Assembly: GCA_902763615.1 (NCBI GenBank)
Contig: CACWSX010000024.1
Location: 1-64,000 of the forward strand
Direction of reading: 5' to 3'
Length of the DNA: 64,000 nt
From: an uncultured Prevotellaceae bacterium
Lineage (GTDB): Bacteria; Bacteroidota; Bacteroidia; Bacteroidales; Bacteroidaceae
The notes beneath the pieces were generated by a model that had not been told where the DNA came from, did no database searches, and was given only the letters and a program-made list of their open reading frames with translations. The translations under genes and the position numbers were made by a program. Position 1 is the stretch's first letter. Each line of letters starts with the position of its first letter. Below are positions 43,598-53,231 of this stretch, piece by piece.

Positions 43598-45691
43598 TTA
43601 GGAGATAGCAGCCCAGTTGATGTTTGTCTTGCGTAGTTCCTTGAGTCTGCGCCATAAGATGGCATATTTGTCGGAAATGCAGGTAGGATCTTCCTCTATG
43701 ATGGGCTGAGCCGTCTCACGAGCCATCTGAACAAGTTGACCGTCGCGTGCAATGTCGGCAATTTTCAAATCAAAAGCCATACCGCTCTGTTGGGTTCCTT
43801 CAAGATCGCCAGGGCCGCGCAACTTCAGATCGGCTTCCGCAATACGAAAACCATCGTTGGTGTCGCACATAATATCAATGCGTTTGCGTGTGTCTTCACT
43901 TAGCTTATAGGGGGTGACGAGGATACAGAAACTCTGGTCGGCACCGCGTCCAACGCGCCCTCTGAGCTGGTGCAACTGCGAGAGACCGAAACGCTGGGCT
44001 TCGAGAATTACCATCACAGAAGCATTGGGCACATTGACACCTACTTCGATTACGGTGGTAGCCACAAGGATTTGTGTCTCGCCCTTGACGAATTTCTGCA
44101 TCTCCTCTTCCTTGTCCTTGGGCTTCATTTTGCCGTGAACCTTACTCAGCCGGAATTCAGGGAAGGCTTGTTTAAGGACTTCGAAGCCGTCTTCAAGATT
44201 TTTCAGGTCTGATTTCTCGCTCTCTTCAATGAGGGGGAAGACGATATACACCTGCCGACCCTCGCGTATCTGCTGACGGATGCCGTCGTAGAGTGAGGTC
44301 ATACGGGTGTCGAAGACATGCGTGGTTCTCACAGGCTTGCGACCAGGTGGCAACTGGTCAATGATGCTCACATCGAGGTCGCCGTAAAGGGTCATTGCGA
44401 GGGTGCGTGGTATAGGGGTAGCCGTCATCACGAGAACATGGGGAGGGTTGGCGCTCTTGCTCCAGAGTTTCGCACGTTGGGCGACACCAAAGCGGTGCTG
44501 TTCATCAACGACGACAAAGCCGAGACGGGCAAACTGTACGGTATCCTCGATGACGGCATGGGTACCTACAAGGATGTGGATAGTACCGTCCAGCAGACCT
44601 TCGAGTACTTCCTCACGGCGCTTACCTTTCACAATACCTGTCAGCAAGGCGACTCGCAGGTCCATACCTTTCAGGAATTCCATGATGGTGGCCAGATGCT
44701 GCTCGGCGAGGATTTCAGTAGGCGCCATGATACAGGCCTGATAGCCGTTATCTATGGCGATGAGCATAGACATCAGCGCCACAAGGGTCTTGCCAGAACC
44801 CACATCGCCTTGCAGCAGACGGTTCATCTGGCGTCCAGAACCTACGTCGACGCGAATTTCCCTGATGACACGCTTCTGGGCCTCTGTCAGAGGGAAGGGC
44901 AGGTTGTTGTGATAGAAGGAATTAAATACTTCACCGACCTGTGAGAATACATAGCCCCGATATTTCCTGCGCTGGTCGCTGGCATACCTGAGGATATTCA
45001 ATTGGATATAGAAGAGTTCCTCGAATTTCAGCCGTACTCTTGCGCGCTCCAGATCTTTAGTGTTTTGCGGATAGTGCACAGTGCGTAAGGCCTCGTCGCG
45101 TCCCATCAGATGGCGTTCGGCGATGAGGAATTCTGGTAGTGTCTCAGGTAATGGAGGAAGCTTTTCGACGAGCGTCTTGGTCAGTCGTTCGATGGCCCTT
45201 GAGTTCAGACCGCTTTTCTTCATTTTCTCCGAAGTGTTGTAATAGGGCTGCAGTCCCATTGTCGAGAGGTCTAACTTTGCAGCGTCGTCGAGGTCGGGAT
45301 GGGTGAAGTTGATGCGGTTGTTGAAAACGGTCGGCTTTCCGAATACCAAGTACTCGGTGCCGATTCTGTAAGTTTGTTTGGCGTATTTACCACCATTAAA
45401 CCACGTGAGGTCGGCGATGGCTGTTCCATCTGTAAAGTGGGCAACGACACGCTCCTTTCGAGGACCCATGGGAAAGGTCTCGAAACTGAGAATATGACCG
45501 ACGACCTGCACAAAGGGCATTTCGCCCGTCAGTTCGTGAATCTTATAGACCTTCGAGCGGTCCACGTATTTATAAGGATAGTATTCGAGCAGGTCACCAT
45601 AGGTCTCAATGCCGAGTTCGTTGCTCAGCATCTTCTTGCGGTTAGGCCCTACGCCTGGCAAGTATTTGATGTCCTGACTCAGTATATCCAT
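43598..45691 (-). CDS. recG: ATP-dependent DNA helicase RecG
   Basis: 697 residues, full length. The wedge/OB domain lies in the N-terminal third, beginning LSQDIKYLPGVGPNRKKML. Helicase motifs: LLQGDVGSGKTLVALMSM, VVVDEQHRFGVAQR, VMTATPIPRTLAM, VATTVIEVGVNVPNAS and LHQLRGRVGRGADQSFC; the TRG-like end is near the C-terminus. It reverses stalled forks and branch-migrates Holliday junctions. The gene begins one base after the ispD stop, so the two are one transcription unit. Confidence 0.97.
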   Translation of the reverse strand: MDILSQDIKYLPGVGPNRKKMLSNELGIETYGDLLEYYPYKYVDRSKVYKIHELTGEMPFVQVVGHILSFETFPMGPRKERVVAHFTDGTAIADLTWFNGGKYAKQTYRIGTEYLVFGKPTVFNNRINFTHPDLDDAAKLDLSTMGLQPYYNTSEKMKKSGLNSRAIERLTKTLVEKLPPLPETLPEFLIAERHLMGRDEALRTVHYPQNTKDLERARVRLKFEELFYIQLNILRYASDQRRKYRGYVFSQVGEVFNSFYHNNLPFPLTEAQKRVIREIRVDVGSGRQMNRLLQGDVGSGKTLVALMSMLIAIDNGYQACIMAPTEILAEQHLATIMEFLKGMDLRVALLTGIVKGKRREEVLEGLLDGTIHILVGTHAVIEDTVQFARLGFVVVDEQHRFGVAQRAKLWSKSANPPHVLVMTATPIPRTLAMTLYGDLDVSIIDQLPPGRKPVRTTHVFDTRMTSLYDGIRQQIREGRQVYIVFPLIEESEKSDLKNLEDGFEVLKQAFPEFRLSKVHGKMKPKDKEEEMQKFVKGETQILVATTVIEVGVNVPNASVMVILEAQRFGLSQLHQLRGRVGRGADQSFCILVTPYKLSEDTRKRIDIMCDTNDGFRIAEADLKLRGPGDLEGTQQSGMAFDLKIADIARDGQLVQMARETAQPIIEEDPTCISDKYAILWRRLKELRKTNINWAAIS

Positions 45692-46354
45692 TTATATCAA
45701 TACTTCTGCTATCTTCATATCATAAGGTGTGGTGATCTTGATGTTCTCGCGATTGCCCTCGACGAGGGTGATCTGGTGACCGAAACTCTCAACAACGGAG
45801 GCGTCATCAGTAAAGCCGTCATTATATGGTTGGCGATTCGCGGCTTTCAGCAGTTGGATATCGAAGGTTTGTGGCGTCTGCACGAGACGGTAGTCGCCAC
45901 GCGGAACTGTGACAGAGCCTTCTCCTTCTATATGGCGCACCGTCTCCACAACGGGAATCACAGGGATGACCGCCTTTGCAGTACGGGCTGCTTCGTAGCA
46001 GTTGCGGATGACCTCGACGCTTGGGAAAGGACGCACGCCATCATGCACACCTACGACACCTTCGACATCATCAGGGATAAGGGCAAGTCCATTCTGTACA
46101 GAGTGGAAGCGCGTCTGTCCGCCGTTAGCCAACTGATACTTTACCTCAAAGTGATATTGTTCGCAGAGCTGTCGCCAATAATCCTGCTGGGCTATAGGTA
46201 GCACAAGGATAATCTGCAGTTTCTCAGAATAATCCCTGAACCGCTCGAGTGTGCGCATTAAAATCGGCTTCCCGCCAATCGGCAAGAACTGCTTCGGAAT
46301 ATCACTCCCCATGCGCAGGCCCTTGCCTCCTGCCACAATAATGATATAATCCAT
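45692..46354 (-). CDS. ispD: 2-C-methyl-D-erythritol 4-phosphate cytidylyltransferase
   Basis: 220 residues. N-terminal nucleotide-binding [19 protein letters not shown], then [10 protein letters not shown] and [17 protein letters not shown] at the C-terminus are diagnostic for IspD, third step of the MEP isoprenoid pathway (CTP plus MEP to CDP-ME). The first base overlaps the stop region of the DJ-1-like gene and recG follows directly, giving a DJ-1-like/ispD/recG operon. Confidence 0.95.
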   Translation of the reverse strand: MDYIIIVAGGKGLRMGSDIPKQFLPIGGKPILMRTLERFRDYSEKLQIILVLPIAQQDYWRQLCEQYHFEVKYQLANGGQTRFHSVQNGLALIPDDVEGVVGVHDGVRPFPSVEVIRNCYEAARTAKAVIPVIPVVETVRHIEGEGSVTVPRGDYRLVQTPQTFDIQLLKAANRQPYNDGFTDDASVVESFGHQITLVEGNRENIKITTPYDMKIAEVLI

Positions 46355-46923
46355 TAGGCCATTAAGTGCTTAAAACGCATACCTTCTGCGATTTGGTCAG
46401 AGGTCTTTTTGTCAACGAGCTGAGAGAGCAGTTCGTAAGCATATGGGAAAGCAGCAGCAGGTCCCTCACCAGTGGTGACATTGCCATCGACGGTGACTAG
46501 GTCGCCTGTATAAGTGGCGCCTGCCTCTTTCAGGGCTTTCTCGAAACCAGGATAACAGGTAGCTTTCTTGCCATCGAGCACACCAAGTTGGGCCAGAACC
46601 ACTGCGGGAGCAGCACAGATGGCTGCCACTTTCTTGCCTGCTGCAAACTGGTTCATGACCACCTTGCAAACACCTTCATGCTCGAAGAGGTTGCTGGCAC
46701 CAGGCATACCACCTGGCAGCATAATCAGATCTGCATCAGCGTAATCACTCTGCTCAAACTGGATGTCAGCCTCGATGTTCACACCATGAGCCGACTCTAC
46801 GAGCGGAAACTCCGTAGTGCTCACCGTTACAACATCCACACCACCACGACGCAGTACATCGATGGGAATCAGGGCCTCGACATCCTCGAAGCCGTCAGCT
46901 AAGAATACATAAACTTTTGCCAT
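46354..46923 (-). CDS. DJ-1/PfpI-family protein
   Basis: 189 residues from the ATG at 46923; the longer frame to 47184 covers the promoter region (TATATTTG at 46954-46961). The family fold is clear from [35 protein letters not shown] and the nucleophile elbow [13 protein letters not shown] with the conserved Cys, followed by [16 protein letters not shown]. Family members are glyoxalases, chaperone-like or deglycase-like proteins; the specific function is not readable. Confidence 0.88.
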   Translation of the reverse strand: MAKVYVFLADGFEDVEALIPIDVLRRGGVDVVTVSTTEFPLVESAHGVNIEADIQFEQSDYADADLIMLPGGMPGASNLFEHEGVCKVVMNQFAAGKKVAAICAAPAVVLAQLGVLDGKKATCYPGFEKALKEAGATYTGDLVTVDGNVTTGEGPAAAFPYAYELLSQLVDKKTSDQIAEGMRFKHLMA

Positions 46924-47031
46924 ATCTTTTTTAATTATTTGGGTTTCTGACCGCAAATATACGAAAAAAATCACAATGCACAATGCAGAATTCACAATAA
47001 TTTCGTAACTTTGCCACCAAAAGCAAGAATT

Positions 47032-47916
47032 ATGGCACAAGGCAAACTCAGATTCGCTCTTTTCGGCAATATCTATCAAAGTAAGAAATCGGCCAGCATC
47101 CAGGAGGTACTCTCGAGCATCAGCCGTCATGAGGCCGAGCTGTATGTCGATATGGAATACTATTATTTCCTGAAAGACAACCAACGGCTCGACATCAAGG
47201 CCACCAAACTGTTTACCGATGATGACTTCGATGCCGATTTCGTCATTTCGATGGGGGGCGACGGTACGTTCCTCAAGGCTGCCAGTAGGGTGGGAGCGAA
47301 GAGCATTCCTATTCTTGGTGTCAATATGGGGCGTCTGGGTTTCCTGGCAGACATCAGTCCTGATCAGTTCGCGCCTACGCTCGATGCCCTTTATCGCGAT
47401 GATTATTTCCTAGAGTCACGAGCCTTGATTCAGGTGGAGACGGATGTTGCATCGCTCGGCACCTACAACTGTGCCCTCAACGATGTGGCCATCTTGAAGC
47501 GTGATACGGCTTCGATGATCAGCATTCGCGCCTGTATCAACGGTCAGTATCTGCATACCTATCAAGCCGACGGTCTGGTGATTTCCACGCCTACTGGTTC
47601 TACGGCCTATTCGCTCTCTAATGGCGGACCTATCATCGTGCCTGGTACGAAAGTGTTCTCGATGACGGCCGTTGCCCCTCATTCACTCAATGTCCGACCT
47701 TTCGTGCTGCCTGATTCTGCTGTCATCGACCTCGAGGTAGAGAGTCGAAGCCATAATTTCCTGGTGGCTATCGACGGACGTTCTGAGAAATGCGCTGAGG
47801 GTACGAAACTCACCCTTCGTCGTGCACCTTACGACATCAAGGTGGTGAAGCGGAGCGATCATCGCTATTTCGACTCCCTCCGCGAAAAAATGATGTGGGG
47901 TGCTGACACGCGTTAA
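47032..47916 (+). CDS. nadK: NAD kinase
   Basis: 294 residues from the ATG at 47032, 19 nt after TAACTTTG (47006-47013). The GGDGT motif is present in ISMGGDGTFLKAA, then GVNMGRLGFLADI, LNDVAILKRD and DGLVISTPTGSTAYSLSNGG followed by VAPHSLNVRPFVLP. It phosphorylates NAD to NADP. Its promoter region abuts the divergent DJ-1-like gene. Confidence 0.95.
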   Translation: MAQGKLRFALFGNIYQSKKSASIQEVLSSISRHEAELYVDMEYYYFLKDNQRLDIKATKLFTDDDFDADFVISMGGDGTFLKAASRVGAKSIPILGVNMGRLGFLADISPDQFAPTLDALYRDDYFLESRALIQVETDVASLGTYNCALNDVAILKRDTASMISIRACINGQYLHTYQADGLVISTPTGSTAYSLSNGGPIIVPGTKVFSMTAVAPHSLNVRPFVLPDSAVIDLEVESRSHNFLVAIDGRSEKCAEGTKLTLRRAPYDIKVVKRSDHRYFDSLREKMMWGADTR

Positions 47917-48011
47917 GTCTCTCTTCTTCAACAACCTTCAATTATAATAAGGTTCGCGCGAGACACTAATCCTTAAATAACGTTAAGAAACTGAAGATTT
48001 CCGTCCAAAAG

Positions 48012-48068
48012 TTTGGAGGGAAAGCAAAATACTTCTACTTTTGCAGTGTACTATTAAAGTGGTACACT
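48012..48068 (+). promoter_or_regulatory. Promoter with GntR-type operator at the transcription start
   Basis: TTTG (48012-48015), a 20-nt spacer and TACTTTTG (48036-48043) are followed directly by an inverted repeat AGTGTAC (48045-48051) and GTACACT (48062-48068). The repeat overlaps the expected +1. The last gene of the operon encodes a GntR-family regulator, so autorepression is likely. Confidence 0.7.
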
Positions 48069-48102
48069 ATTACAGAAGATTTATCAACTAATATTTTGCA
48101 TT

Positions 48103-48918
48103 ATGATAGAGGTAAAAAACATCAGTTTTAAGTACGCAGGTCAGAAGGATCTGGTATTCGATGATTTCAGTCTGGAGCTGAAACAGGATAACATCTACGG
48201 TTTGCTGGGCAAGAACGGAACTGGCAAATCTACTCTGCTTTATCTGATTAGTGGATTGTTGCGCCCCAAGACGGGCACTGTCAGATTCGATGGCGTCGAG
48301 ACCAAGCTTCGCAAGCCTGAGACGCTGCAGGAGATATTCATCGTGCCTGAGGAGTTTGACCTCCCCTCGATGTCGCTCGAACAGTATGTGAAGATCAACC
48401 AACCTTTCTATCCCCTGTTCAGCTCTCAGGTGCTGGAGGCTTGTCTGCAGGATTTCGAACTCACGACCGACATCAAGCTCAATGCCCTCTCGATGGGACA
48501 GAAGAAGAAAGTGTTCATGGCCTTCGCTTTGGCTACCAACACGAAGGTGATGCTGATGGACGAACCCACCAATGGTCTCGATATCCCCTCGAAGAGTCAG
48601 TTCCGCAAGGTGGTGACGCAGTATATGAGTGGCGACCGCACGCTGATCATCTCCACTCATCAGGTGCACGATGTGGAGGCGCTCTTAGACCACATCCTGA
48701 TCCTTTCGCCTCAGAAGCTGTTGTTGAATGCCTCAGTTGCAGAGATCCAGGAAAAGTACACCTTCGAGTATCGAACACCAGATGATATGGCTGATGCACT
48801 TTATGCTGAGCCTTCGCTGCAAGGTAATGCTGTGATCGCACCTCGTAAGGAGGGTAGTGCTGAGACGCAGGTGAACCTCGAACTGTTGTTCAATGCCGTG
48901 AACGAAGGAAAGATCTAA
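48103..48918 (+). CDS. ABC transporter ATP-binding protein
   Basis: 271 residues. Walker A GLLGKNGTGKSTLLYLISG, a signature-like LNALSMGQKKKVFMAFALAT and Walker B MLMDEPTNGLD, with IISTHQVHDVE as the H-loop. The C-terminal 60 residues are a family-specific extension. First gene of an operon with two membrane proteins and a GntR regulator, the layout of YtrA-controlled ABC systems that often respond to cell-envelope stress. Substrate unknown. Confidence 0.9.
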   Translation: MIEVKNISFKYAGQKDLVFDDFSLELKQDNIYGLLGKNGTGKSTLLYLISGLLRPKTGTVRFDGVETKLRKPETLQEIFIVPEEFDLPSMSLEQYVKINQPFYPLFSSQVLEACLQDFELTTDIKLNALSMGQKKKVFMAFALATNTKVMLMDEPTNGLDIPSKSQFRKVVTQYMSGDRTLIISTHQVHDVEALLDHILILSPQKLLLNASVAEIQEKYTFEYRTPDDMADALYAEPSLQGNAVIAPRKEGSAETQVNLELLFNAVNEGKI

Positions 48919-48931
48919 AAGCGTCACGATT

Positions 48932-49726
48932 ATGATACAGTTTGATTTCAATAGATTCGGAAAGCTGGCGAAGTGGTCGCTGACCAACGACAGGAGTTAC
49001 TACGTGAAGGGTTTCCTGCAGGTGCTGGTTATTCTGACACTCATCTTCCTGGCCTTTACGACACATTTCTTTAACTTCACTGTGGGAGGGGAGTCACAAG
49101 TCTATGCACCGTGTGCGACTATCGCCATGATCATCCTTCTAGTCAACCTCATCGCTGGCCCGTCGCTGATGTTCCAGAGCATGAAAGGCAAGCACGATCG
49201 TCAGGTACTCTTGATGCTGCCTGCCTCGAACTTCGAGAAATACATCATGCGTTACTCCACTTGGATCATCCTCTTGCCGCTTTATGTGATAGCATTCTTT
49301 GGTGCTGACCTGATTCAGTATCTGGTGAATGTTCTGGGTGGTAACGAGTACGTGATGTTTGTGACGACAAAACTGATCGATATGGAAAACGATACGATGA
49401 GGCATCTTTGGACTAATCAACGCACTTATATGATGACAGATTTCTTCGTATCCTTGCTGTGGCTGCACTCTGTCTATGCTCTTGGCGGTACGTTTTTCCG
49501 CTCACACAAGTATGCCGCCTTATTGACGACAGCTGCCGTCATCGTATTGGGTCTGCTGCATGTCTGGCTGTTTGGTATGGGAGATTCGTATGATGAAAAA
49601 AATCCATCTGACACAGTCGATATCATCTGGTGTACCTTCTATGGCATCTTGACCATTGTAAATTTCTGGCTCTCTTACAGACTCTTCTGCAGAAACCAGG
49701 TAATAGGCAGATTTGTGAACCTCTGA
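48932..49726 (+). CDS. ABC transporter permease-like membrane protein
   Basis: 264 residues with six predicted membrane segments, for example VLVILTLIFLAFTTHFFNF, IAMIILLVNLIAGPSLMF and YALGGTFFRSHKYAALLT. The start FDFNRFGKLAKWSLTNDRSY is very like that of the protein at 49832 (INRFGQTFRWVLATNFRNF), and both share a LLMLPAS.FEK/FLMLPSTNMEK motif, so the two are paralogues and probably form the transmembrane part of the transporter. Confidence 0.8.
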   Translation: MIQFDFNRFGKLAKWSLTNDRSYYVKGFLQVLVILTLIFLAFTTHFFNFTVGGESQVYAPCATIAMIILLVNLIAGPSLMFQSMKGKHDRQVLLMLPASNFEKYIMRYSTWIILLPLYVIAFFGADLIQYLVNVLGGNEYVMFVTTKLIDMENDTMRHLWTNQRTYMMTDFFVSLLWLHSVYALGGTFFRSHKYAALLTTAAVIVLGLLHVWLFGMGDSYDEKNPSDTVDIIWCTFYGILTIVNFWLSYRLFCRNQVIGRFVNL

Positions 49727-49733
49727 AAAATAT

Positions 49734-49796
49734 AGTCCGTACGTTACGGACTGAAAGTCCGCTCCCTTCGGACTAAGAGTTCGCACGTTACGGACT
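49734..49796. repeat. Three tandem 22-bp hairpin repeats
   Basis: Units of 19 nt at 49734-49752, 49756-49774 and 49778-49796, exactly 22 nt apart. Each is a small hairpin with arms AGTCCG (AGTTCG in unit 3) and CGGACT, extended to eight pairs in unit 1. They fill the gap between two co-directional permease genes. Confidence 0.8.
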
Positions 49797-49831
49797 AAAA
49801 AGCAACTAGGTAATAAAAAAGTAAGTAGAAA

Positions 49832-50767
49832 ATGAATAGTTTTAGTATAAATAGATTTGGCCAGACGTTCCGCTGGGTGTTGGCTACCAACTTCCGCAAT
49901 TTCCTGGCGTGGACATTAGGCGCTGCAGTGGGCGTTTTCCTCATGGAGATGATAATCATCGCCTTTAGTGTTCATGCTGATGGTGGAAATTACGTTCCAG
50001 TATTACATTCCTCCATATCCCAGATCTGCCAAATAGCACTCATTATATTTGTGCTGGTGGCGCTGAGTACAGGCTTTGCCGACTACCAGAAGAAGGTGAA
50101 GCGTGAAGCTTTCCTGATGCTGCCTTCAACGAATATGGAGAAGTTCCTCGCAGTGGTTCTCTATGTCACAGTGGTCTGGTCGCTAGCAGGATTCCTGGCT
50201 TTTGCCGTGGGCGATACGCTCAGAATGGCTGTCCGTGCCCTGTTCTTTCACAATGAGTGGTATTCGCTTGTGCCGAGGATGTTGGATCTGTTCGGTGATA
50301 TGATACCTACTTTCGCTGATCGTGGTGTTTTTGTCTATACCACATCTTATAAGGTAGTGGCGACGATGTGGATCGTTGGTTGGATAACCTGGTTCCATTC
50401 GACATACCTTCTTGGAGGCACCCTGCTGCGCAGGTATTCTTTCGTGGCGTCGAGTCTGGTAATCCTCTTATTCATTATCGTGTTGGTGTGGTTTGGGCAT
50501 AAATATAATTTTCAGGTCTTCTATACAGAGACGATGGTAGATGGCCAGCCCGAGGAGGTTTTGCGCCAGTCAGGAGCCTTGGATACAAATGGTCCGATAC
50601 CTGCAGAGTCCGTCCAGGTCTTCAACAGAGTGGGTGCCTTGGGCTACATTGTCGCTATCCTGCTTCCGATATTCTCTATCTTCAATTATTGGGCTTCGTT
50701 CCGTATCTTCAAAGGTTTTCAGTTAATTTCAAATAAGTGGACTAATTATGACATTCTCAAACGATAA
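49832..50767 (+). CDS. ABC transporter permease-like membrane protein, paralogue of the preceding one
   Basis: 311 residues, about six membrane segments (FLAWTLGAAVGVFLMEMIII, ALIIFVLVALSTGF, VTVVWSLAGFLAFAVG, FVASSLVILLFIIVLVWFG and the last helix near 285). It resembles the permease at 48932 in its N-terminal motif and FLMLPSTNMEKFL. The 3' end overlaps the GntR gene by 20 nt, so the operon is contiguous despite the repeat-filled gap before it. Confidence 0.8.
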   Translation: MNSFSINRFGQTFRWVLATNFRNFLAWTLGAAVGVFLMEMIIIAFSVHADGGNYVPVLHSSISQICQIALIIFVLVALSTGFADYQKKVKREAFLMLPSTNMEKFLAVVLYVTVVWSLAGFLAFAVGDTLRMAVRALFFHNEWYSLVPRMLDLFGDMIPTFADRGVFVYTTSYKVVATMWIVGWITWFHSTYLLGGTLLRRYSFVASSLVILLFIIVLVWFGHKYNFQVFYTETMVDGQPEEVLRQSGALDTNGPIPAESVQVFNRVGALGYIVAILLPIFSIFNYWASFRIFKGFQLISNKWTNYDILKR

Positions 50768-51110
50768 ACCCATCTATCTCCAGATGGCGGACCGTCTTTG
50801 CGACGAGATCCTCTCTGGTGTGTATCAGGACGATGATCGCATTCCCAGCGTTCGCGAGTATGCTGTGCTCCTCGAGGTGAACACCAATACGGCTGTGAAG
50901 GCCTACGAGCAGCTGGCGCGTGAGGAGATCATCTATAACAAGCGCGGCCTGGGTTACTTTGTGACTCCAGGTGCCAAAAAGCAGATTCTCAAGGCTCGTA
51001 AGAACGAGTTCATGAAGGAACGCCTGCCTGAATTGTTCCGTCAGATGCAGCTGCTCGACATCAGCATCGACGACGTTGTGGAAACCTACAAAAAGATTAC
51101 TGAATGTTAA
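50748..51110 (+). CDS. GntR-family regulator, YtrA-like
   Basis: 120 residues. A winged helix-turn-helix from the start: PIYLQMADRLCDEILSGVYQ, IPSVREYAVLLEVNTNTAVK and AYEQLAREEIIYNKRGLGYF. Only a short C-terminal helical tail follows, which defines the YtrA subfamily that represses ABC transporter operons. It overlaps the second permease gene. The inverted repeat at 48045-48068 is the probable operator. Confidence 0.9.
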   Translation: MTFSNDKPIYLQMADRLCDEILSGVYQDDDRIPSVREYAVLLEVNTNTAVKAYEQLAREEIIYNKRGLGYFVTPGAKKQILKARKNEFMKERLPELFRQMQLLDISIDDVVETYKKITEC

Positions 51111-51166
51111 AGTGTGGCAAAACATCTAGTCATTCGTCACAAATCGGTGCAGATTATCCCAAAAGT

Positions 51167-51197
51167 TTTGGAGGTCTTGCAACTTTTTGTACTTTTG
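51167..51197 (+). promoter_or_regulatory. Promoter of the MacAB/TolC-type operon
   Basis: TTTG (51167-51170), a 19-nt spacer and TACTTTTG (51190-51197). The surrounding sequence (CAAAAGTTTTGGAGG ... TACTTTTGCA) resembles the promoter at 48003-48045 but lacks its inverted repeat. Confidence 0.65.
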
Positions 51198-51248
51198 CAT
51201 CGTCAAATGGACAGAACTAAGTTAATTTAAGGTGTTAAGATTATTTTC

Positions 51249-51968
51249 ATGATACATTTACAAGACATCAACAAGACCTATTTCGGGGCCCAGCCGCTAC
51301 ATGTGCTGAAGGGCATCTCACTCGACATTGCGAAAGGGGAGTTCGTCAGCATCATGGGCGCCTCAGGTTCGGGCAAGAGTACCTTACTGAATATATTAGG
51401 TATTCTCGACAATTACGATTCGGGCACCTACGAACTGGCTGGCGTGCCCATCTGGAACCTCTCTGAGCGGAAGGCTGCGGAGTATCGCAACAAAATGATA
51501 GGTTTTATTTTCCAGTCGTTTAATCTCATCTCTTTCAAAACCGCCGTGGAAAACGTTGAGTTGCCATTATTCTATCAAGGGGTATCTCGCCGTAAGCGTC
51601 ATCAGATGGCTCTGGATTATCTGGAACGTCTGGGACTCTTGGACTGGGCTGAGCACTACCCCAACGAACTGTCGGGAGGACAGAAGCAACGTGTGGCAAT
51701 TGCCAGAGCACTCATCACCCGTCCACAGATCATTCTGGCCGACGAGCCTACGGGCGCACTCGACTCGAAGACATCCGTGGAGGTGATGCAGTTGCTCAAG
51801 CAGCTGAACCAGGAAGAGAATATGACCATCGTCGTGGTGACCCACGAGAGCGGCGTAGCGAATGAGACCAACAAGATCGTACATATCAAGGACGGCATCA
51901 TTGGCCAGATTGAAGAGAACCTCAACCACAATGCCTCACCCTTCGGCAGTGGTGGAATAATGAAATAA
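51249..51968 (+). CDS. MacB-like ABC exporter ATPase
   Basis: 239 residues. Walker A MGASGSGKSTLLNILGILD, Q-loop FIFQSFNLI, signature ELSGGQKQRVAIARALIT, Walker B IILADEPTGALDSKT and H-loop VVVTHESGVANE. This is the LolD/MacB-type ATPase, encoded separately from its FtsX-like permeases. It ends 2 nt before the first permease gene. Confidence 0.93.
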   Translation: MIHLQDINKTYFGAQPLHVLKGISLDIAKGEFVSIMGASGSGKSTLLNILGILDNYDSGTYELAGVPIWNLSERKAAEYRNKMIGFIFQSFNLISFKTAVENVELPLFYQGVSRRKRHQMALDYLERLGLLDWAEHYPNELSGGQKQRVAIARALITRPQIILADEPTGALDSKTSVEVMQLLKQLNQEENMTIVVVTHESGVANETNKIVHIKDGIIGQIEENLNHNASPFGSGGIMK

Positions 51969-51970
51969 TT

Positions 51971-53227
51971 ATGCGAGATATTTTCACAGAAATATGGCAG
52001 ACGGCTAGGCGGAACAAACTCCGTACGACGCTCACTGGTTTCGCTGTGGCGTGGGGCATCTTCATGATTATTGTGCTGTTGGGAGCCGGCAACGGTCTCA
52101 TCAACGCCACGATGAAGATGAGCGGCAACTTCCTCGCCAACTCGATGGAGGCGTATGGAGGCACTACCTCTTTGGCCTATAACGGACTGAGCGAAGGACG
52201 CTACATCCAGCTGAACTCGAAAGACCTGACCATCACCGATTCCGAATTCAAGGACTATATCGACGAGGTGGGAGCCTGCTACTATGTAAACTCTGTAGTT
52301 ACCAATGGCGAGCAATATATGAGTATGCAGATTGCTGGTGTGTATCCTGTTCATACCAAGATTTCGAAGCGGTCGCTGATATGTGGGCGTTTCGTTAACG
52401 AGATCGACCAGAAGGAGAAGCGCAAGGTGCTGGTGCTGAACGACCGACAGGCGAAAGAGCTGGAGCCTAAGGATTACAAGACACTGCTTGGCAGATTTGT
52501 CAAAGTAGGCGACATCTCATTCAAGGTGGTGGGCATCTACAAGAGTCGTGGCGACGGTGAAGGCAATGCCTATTCGGCTTATTCTACCATCAAAGGCATC
52601 TATGGCGCTAATTCCAGCAGCTTGGGAAATATCGAGTTCACCTTTCACGGGCTGACCACAGAGGAAGCCAACGAGGCCTTCGAGAAAGACTATCGTCGCC
52701 GTCTGAATGCCAACCATCAGGCGCATCCTGATGACGAGCGAAGCATCTGGATCTGGAATGCTTATACCCAGAGCCTGCAGATGGAACAGGGTATCTCTAT
52801 CATCCACACGTTCCTCTGGGTGGTAGGTTTGTTCACACTCCTGTCGGGTATTGTGGGTGTTAGCAACATCATGCTCATCACCGTGAAGGAACGTACGCAC
52901 GAGTTCGGCATCCGTAAGGCCATCGGCGCCAAACCTTGGAGCATCCTGAAACTGATCATCATAGAGAGCGTGATTATTACCACTTTCTTCGGATATGTCG
53001 GCATGTTATTCGGTATCTTCGCCAATGAATACATGGACGCCACACTAGGTCATGAGGTAACCGACCTGGGTATGGAGAAGATCACCTTGTTTGTCAATCC
53101 GACGGTAGGATTGGATGTCTGCTTCGAGGCCACGATGGTGATGGTCATCGCTGGCACCATTGCAGGACTCATCCCTGCCTATAAGGCATCAAAAATCCGC
53201 CCCATCGAGGCATTAAGAGCTGAATAG
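51971..53227 (+). CDS. MacB-like ABC permease (FtsX/MacB_PCD), first of two
   Basis: 418 residues. First membrane helix at about 18-40 (TTLTGFAVAWGIFMIIVLLG), a large periplasmic domain (about 45-285), then three helices in the C-terminal FtsX domain, with GIRKAIGAKPWSILKLIIIE in between, and the end IPAYKASKIRPIEALRAE. Type VII mechanotransmission transporters of this kind couple ATP hydrolysis to periplasmic export. It probably pairs with the next permease. Confidence 0.92.
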   Translation: MRDIFTEIWQTARRNKLRTTLTGFAVAWGIFMIIVLLGAGNGLINATMKMSGNFLANSMEAYGGTTSLAYNGLSEGRYIQLNSKDLTITDSEFKDYIDEVGACYYVNSVVTNGEQYMSMQIAGVYPVHTKISKRSLICGRFVNEIDQKEKRKVLVLNDRQAKELEPKDYKTLLGRFVKVGDISFKVVGIYKSRGDGEGNAYSAYSTIKGIYGANSSSLGNIEFTFHGLTTEEANEAFEKDYRRRLNANHQAHPDDERSIWIWNAYTQSLQMEQGISIIHTFLWVVGLFTLLSGIVGVSNIMLITVKERTHEFGIRKAIGAKPWSILKLIIIESVIITTFFGYVGMLFGIFANEYMDATLGHEVTDLGMEKITLFVNPTVGLDVCFEATMVMVIAGTIAGLIPAYKASKIRPIEALRAE

Positions 53228-53231
53228 GATT

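Noticed and set aside
47011..47031. Upstream in-frame start for nadK at 47011, and similar long starts for several other genes (2634, 7629, 7803, 18913, 20183, 35301)
   Set aside because: Each would place a TAnnTTTG promoter box at or inside the coding region; the downstream ATG fits both promoter and family alignment better.
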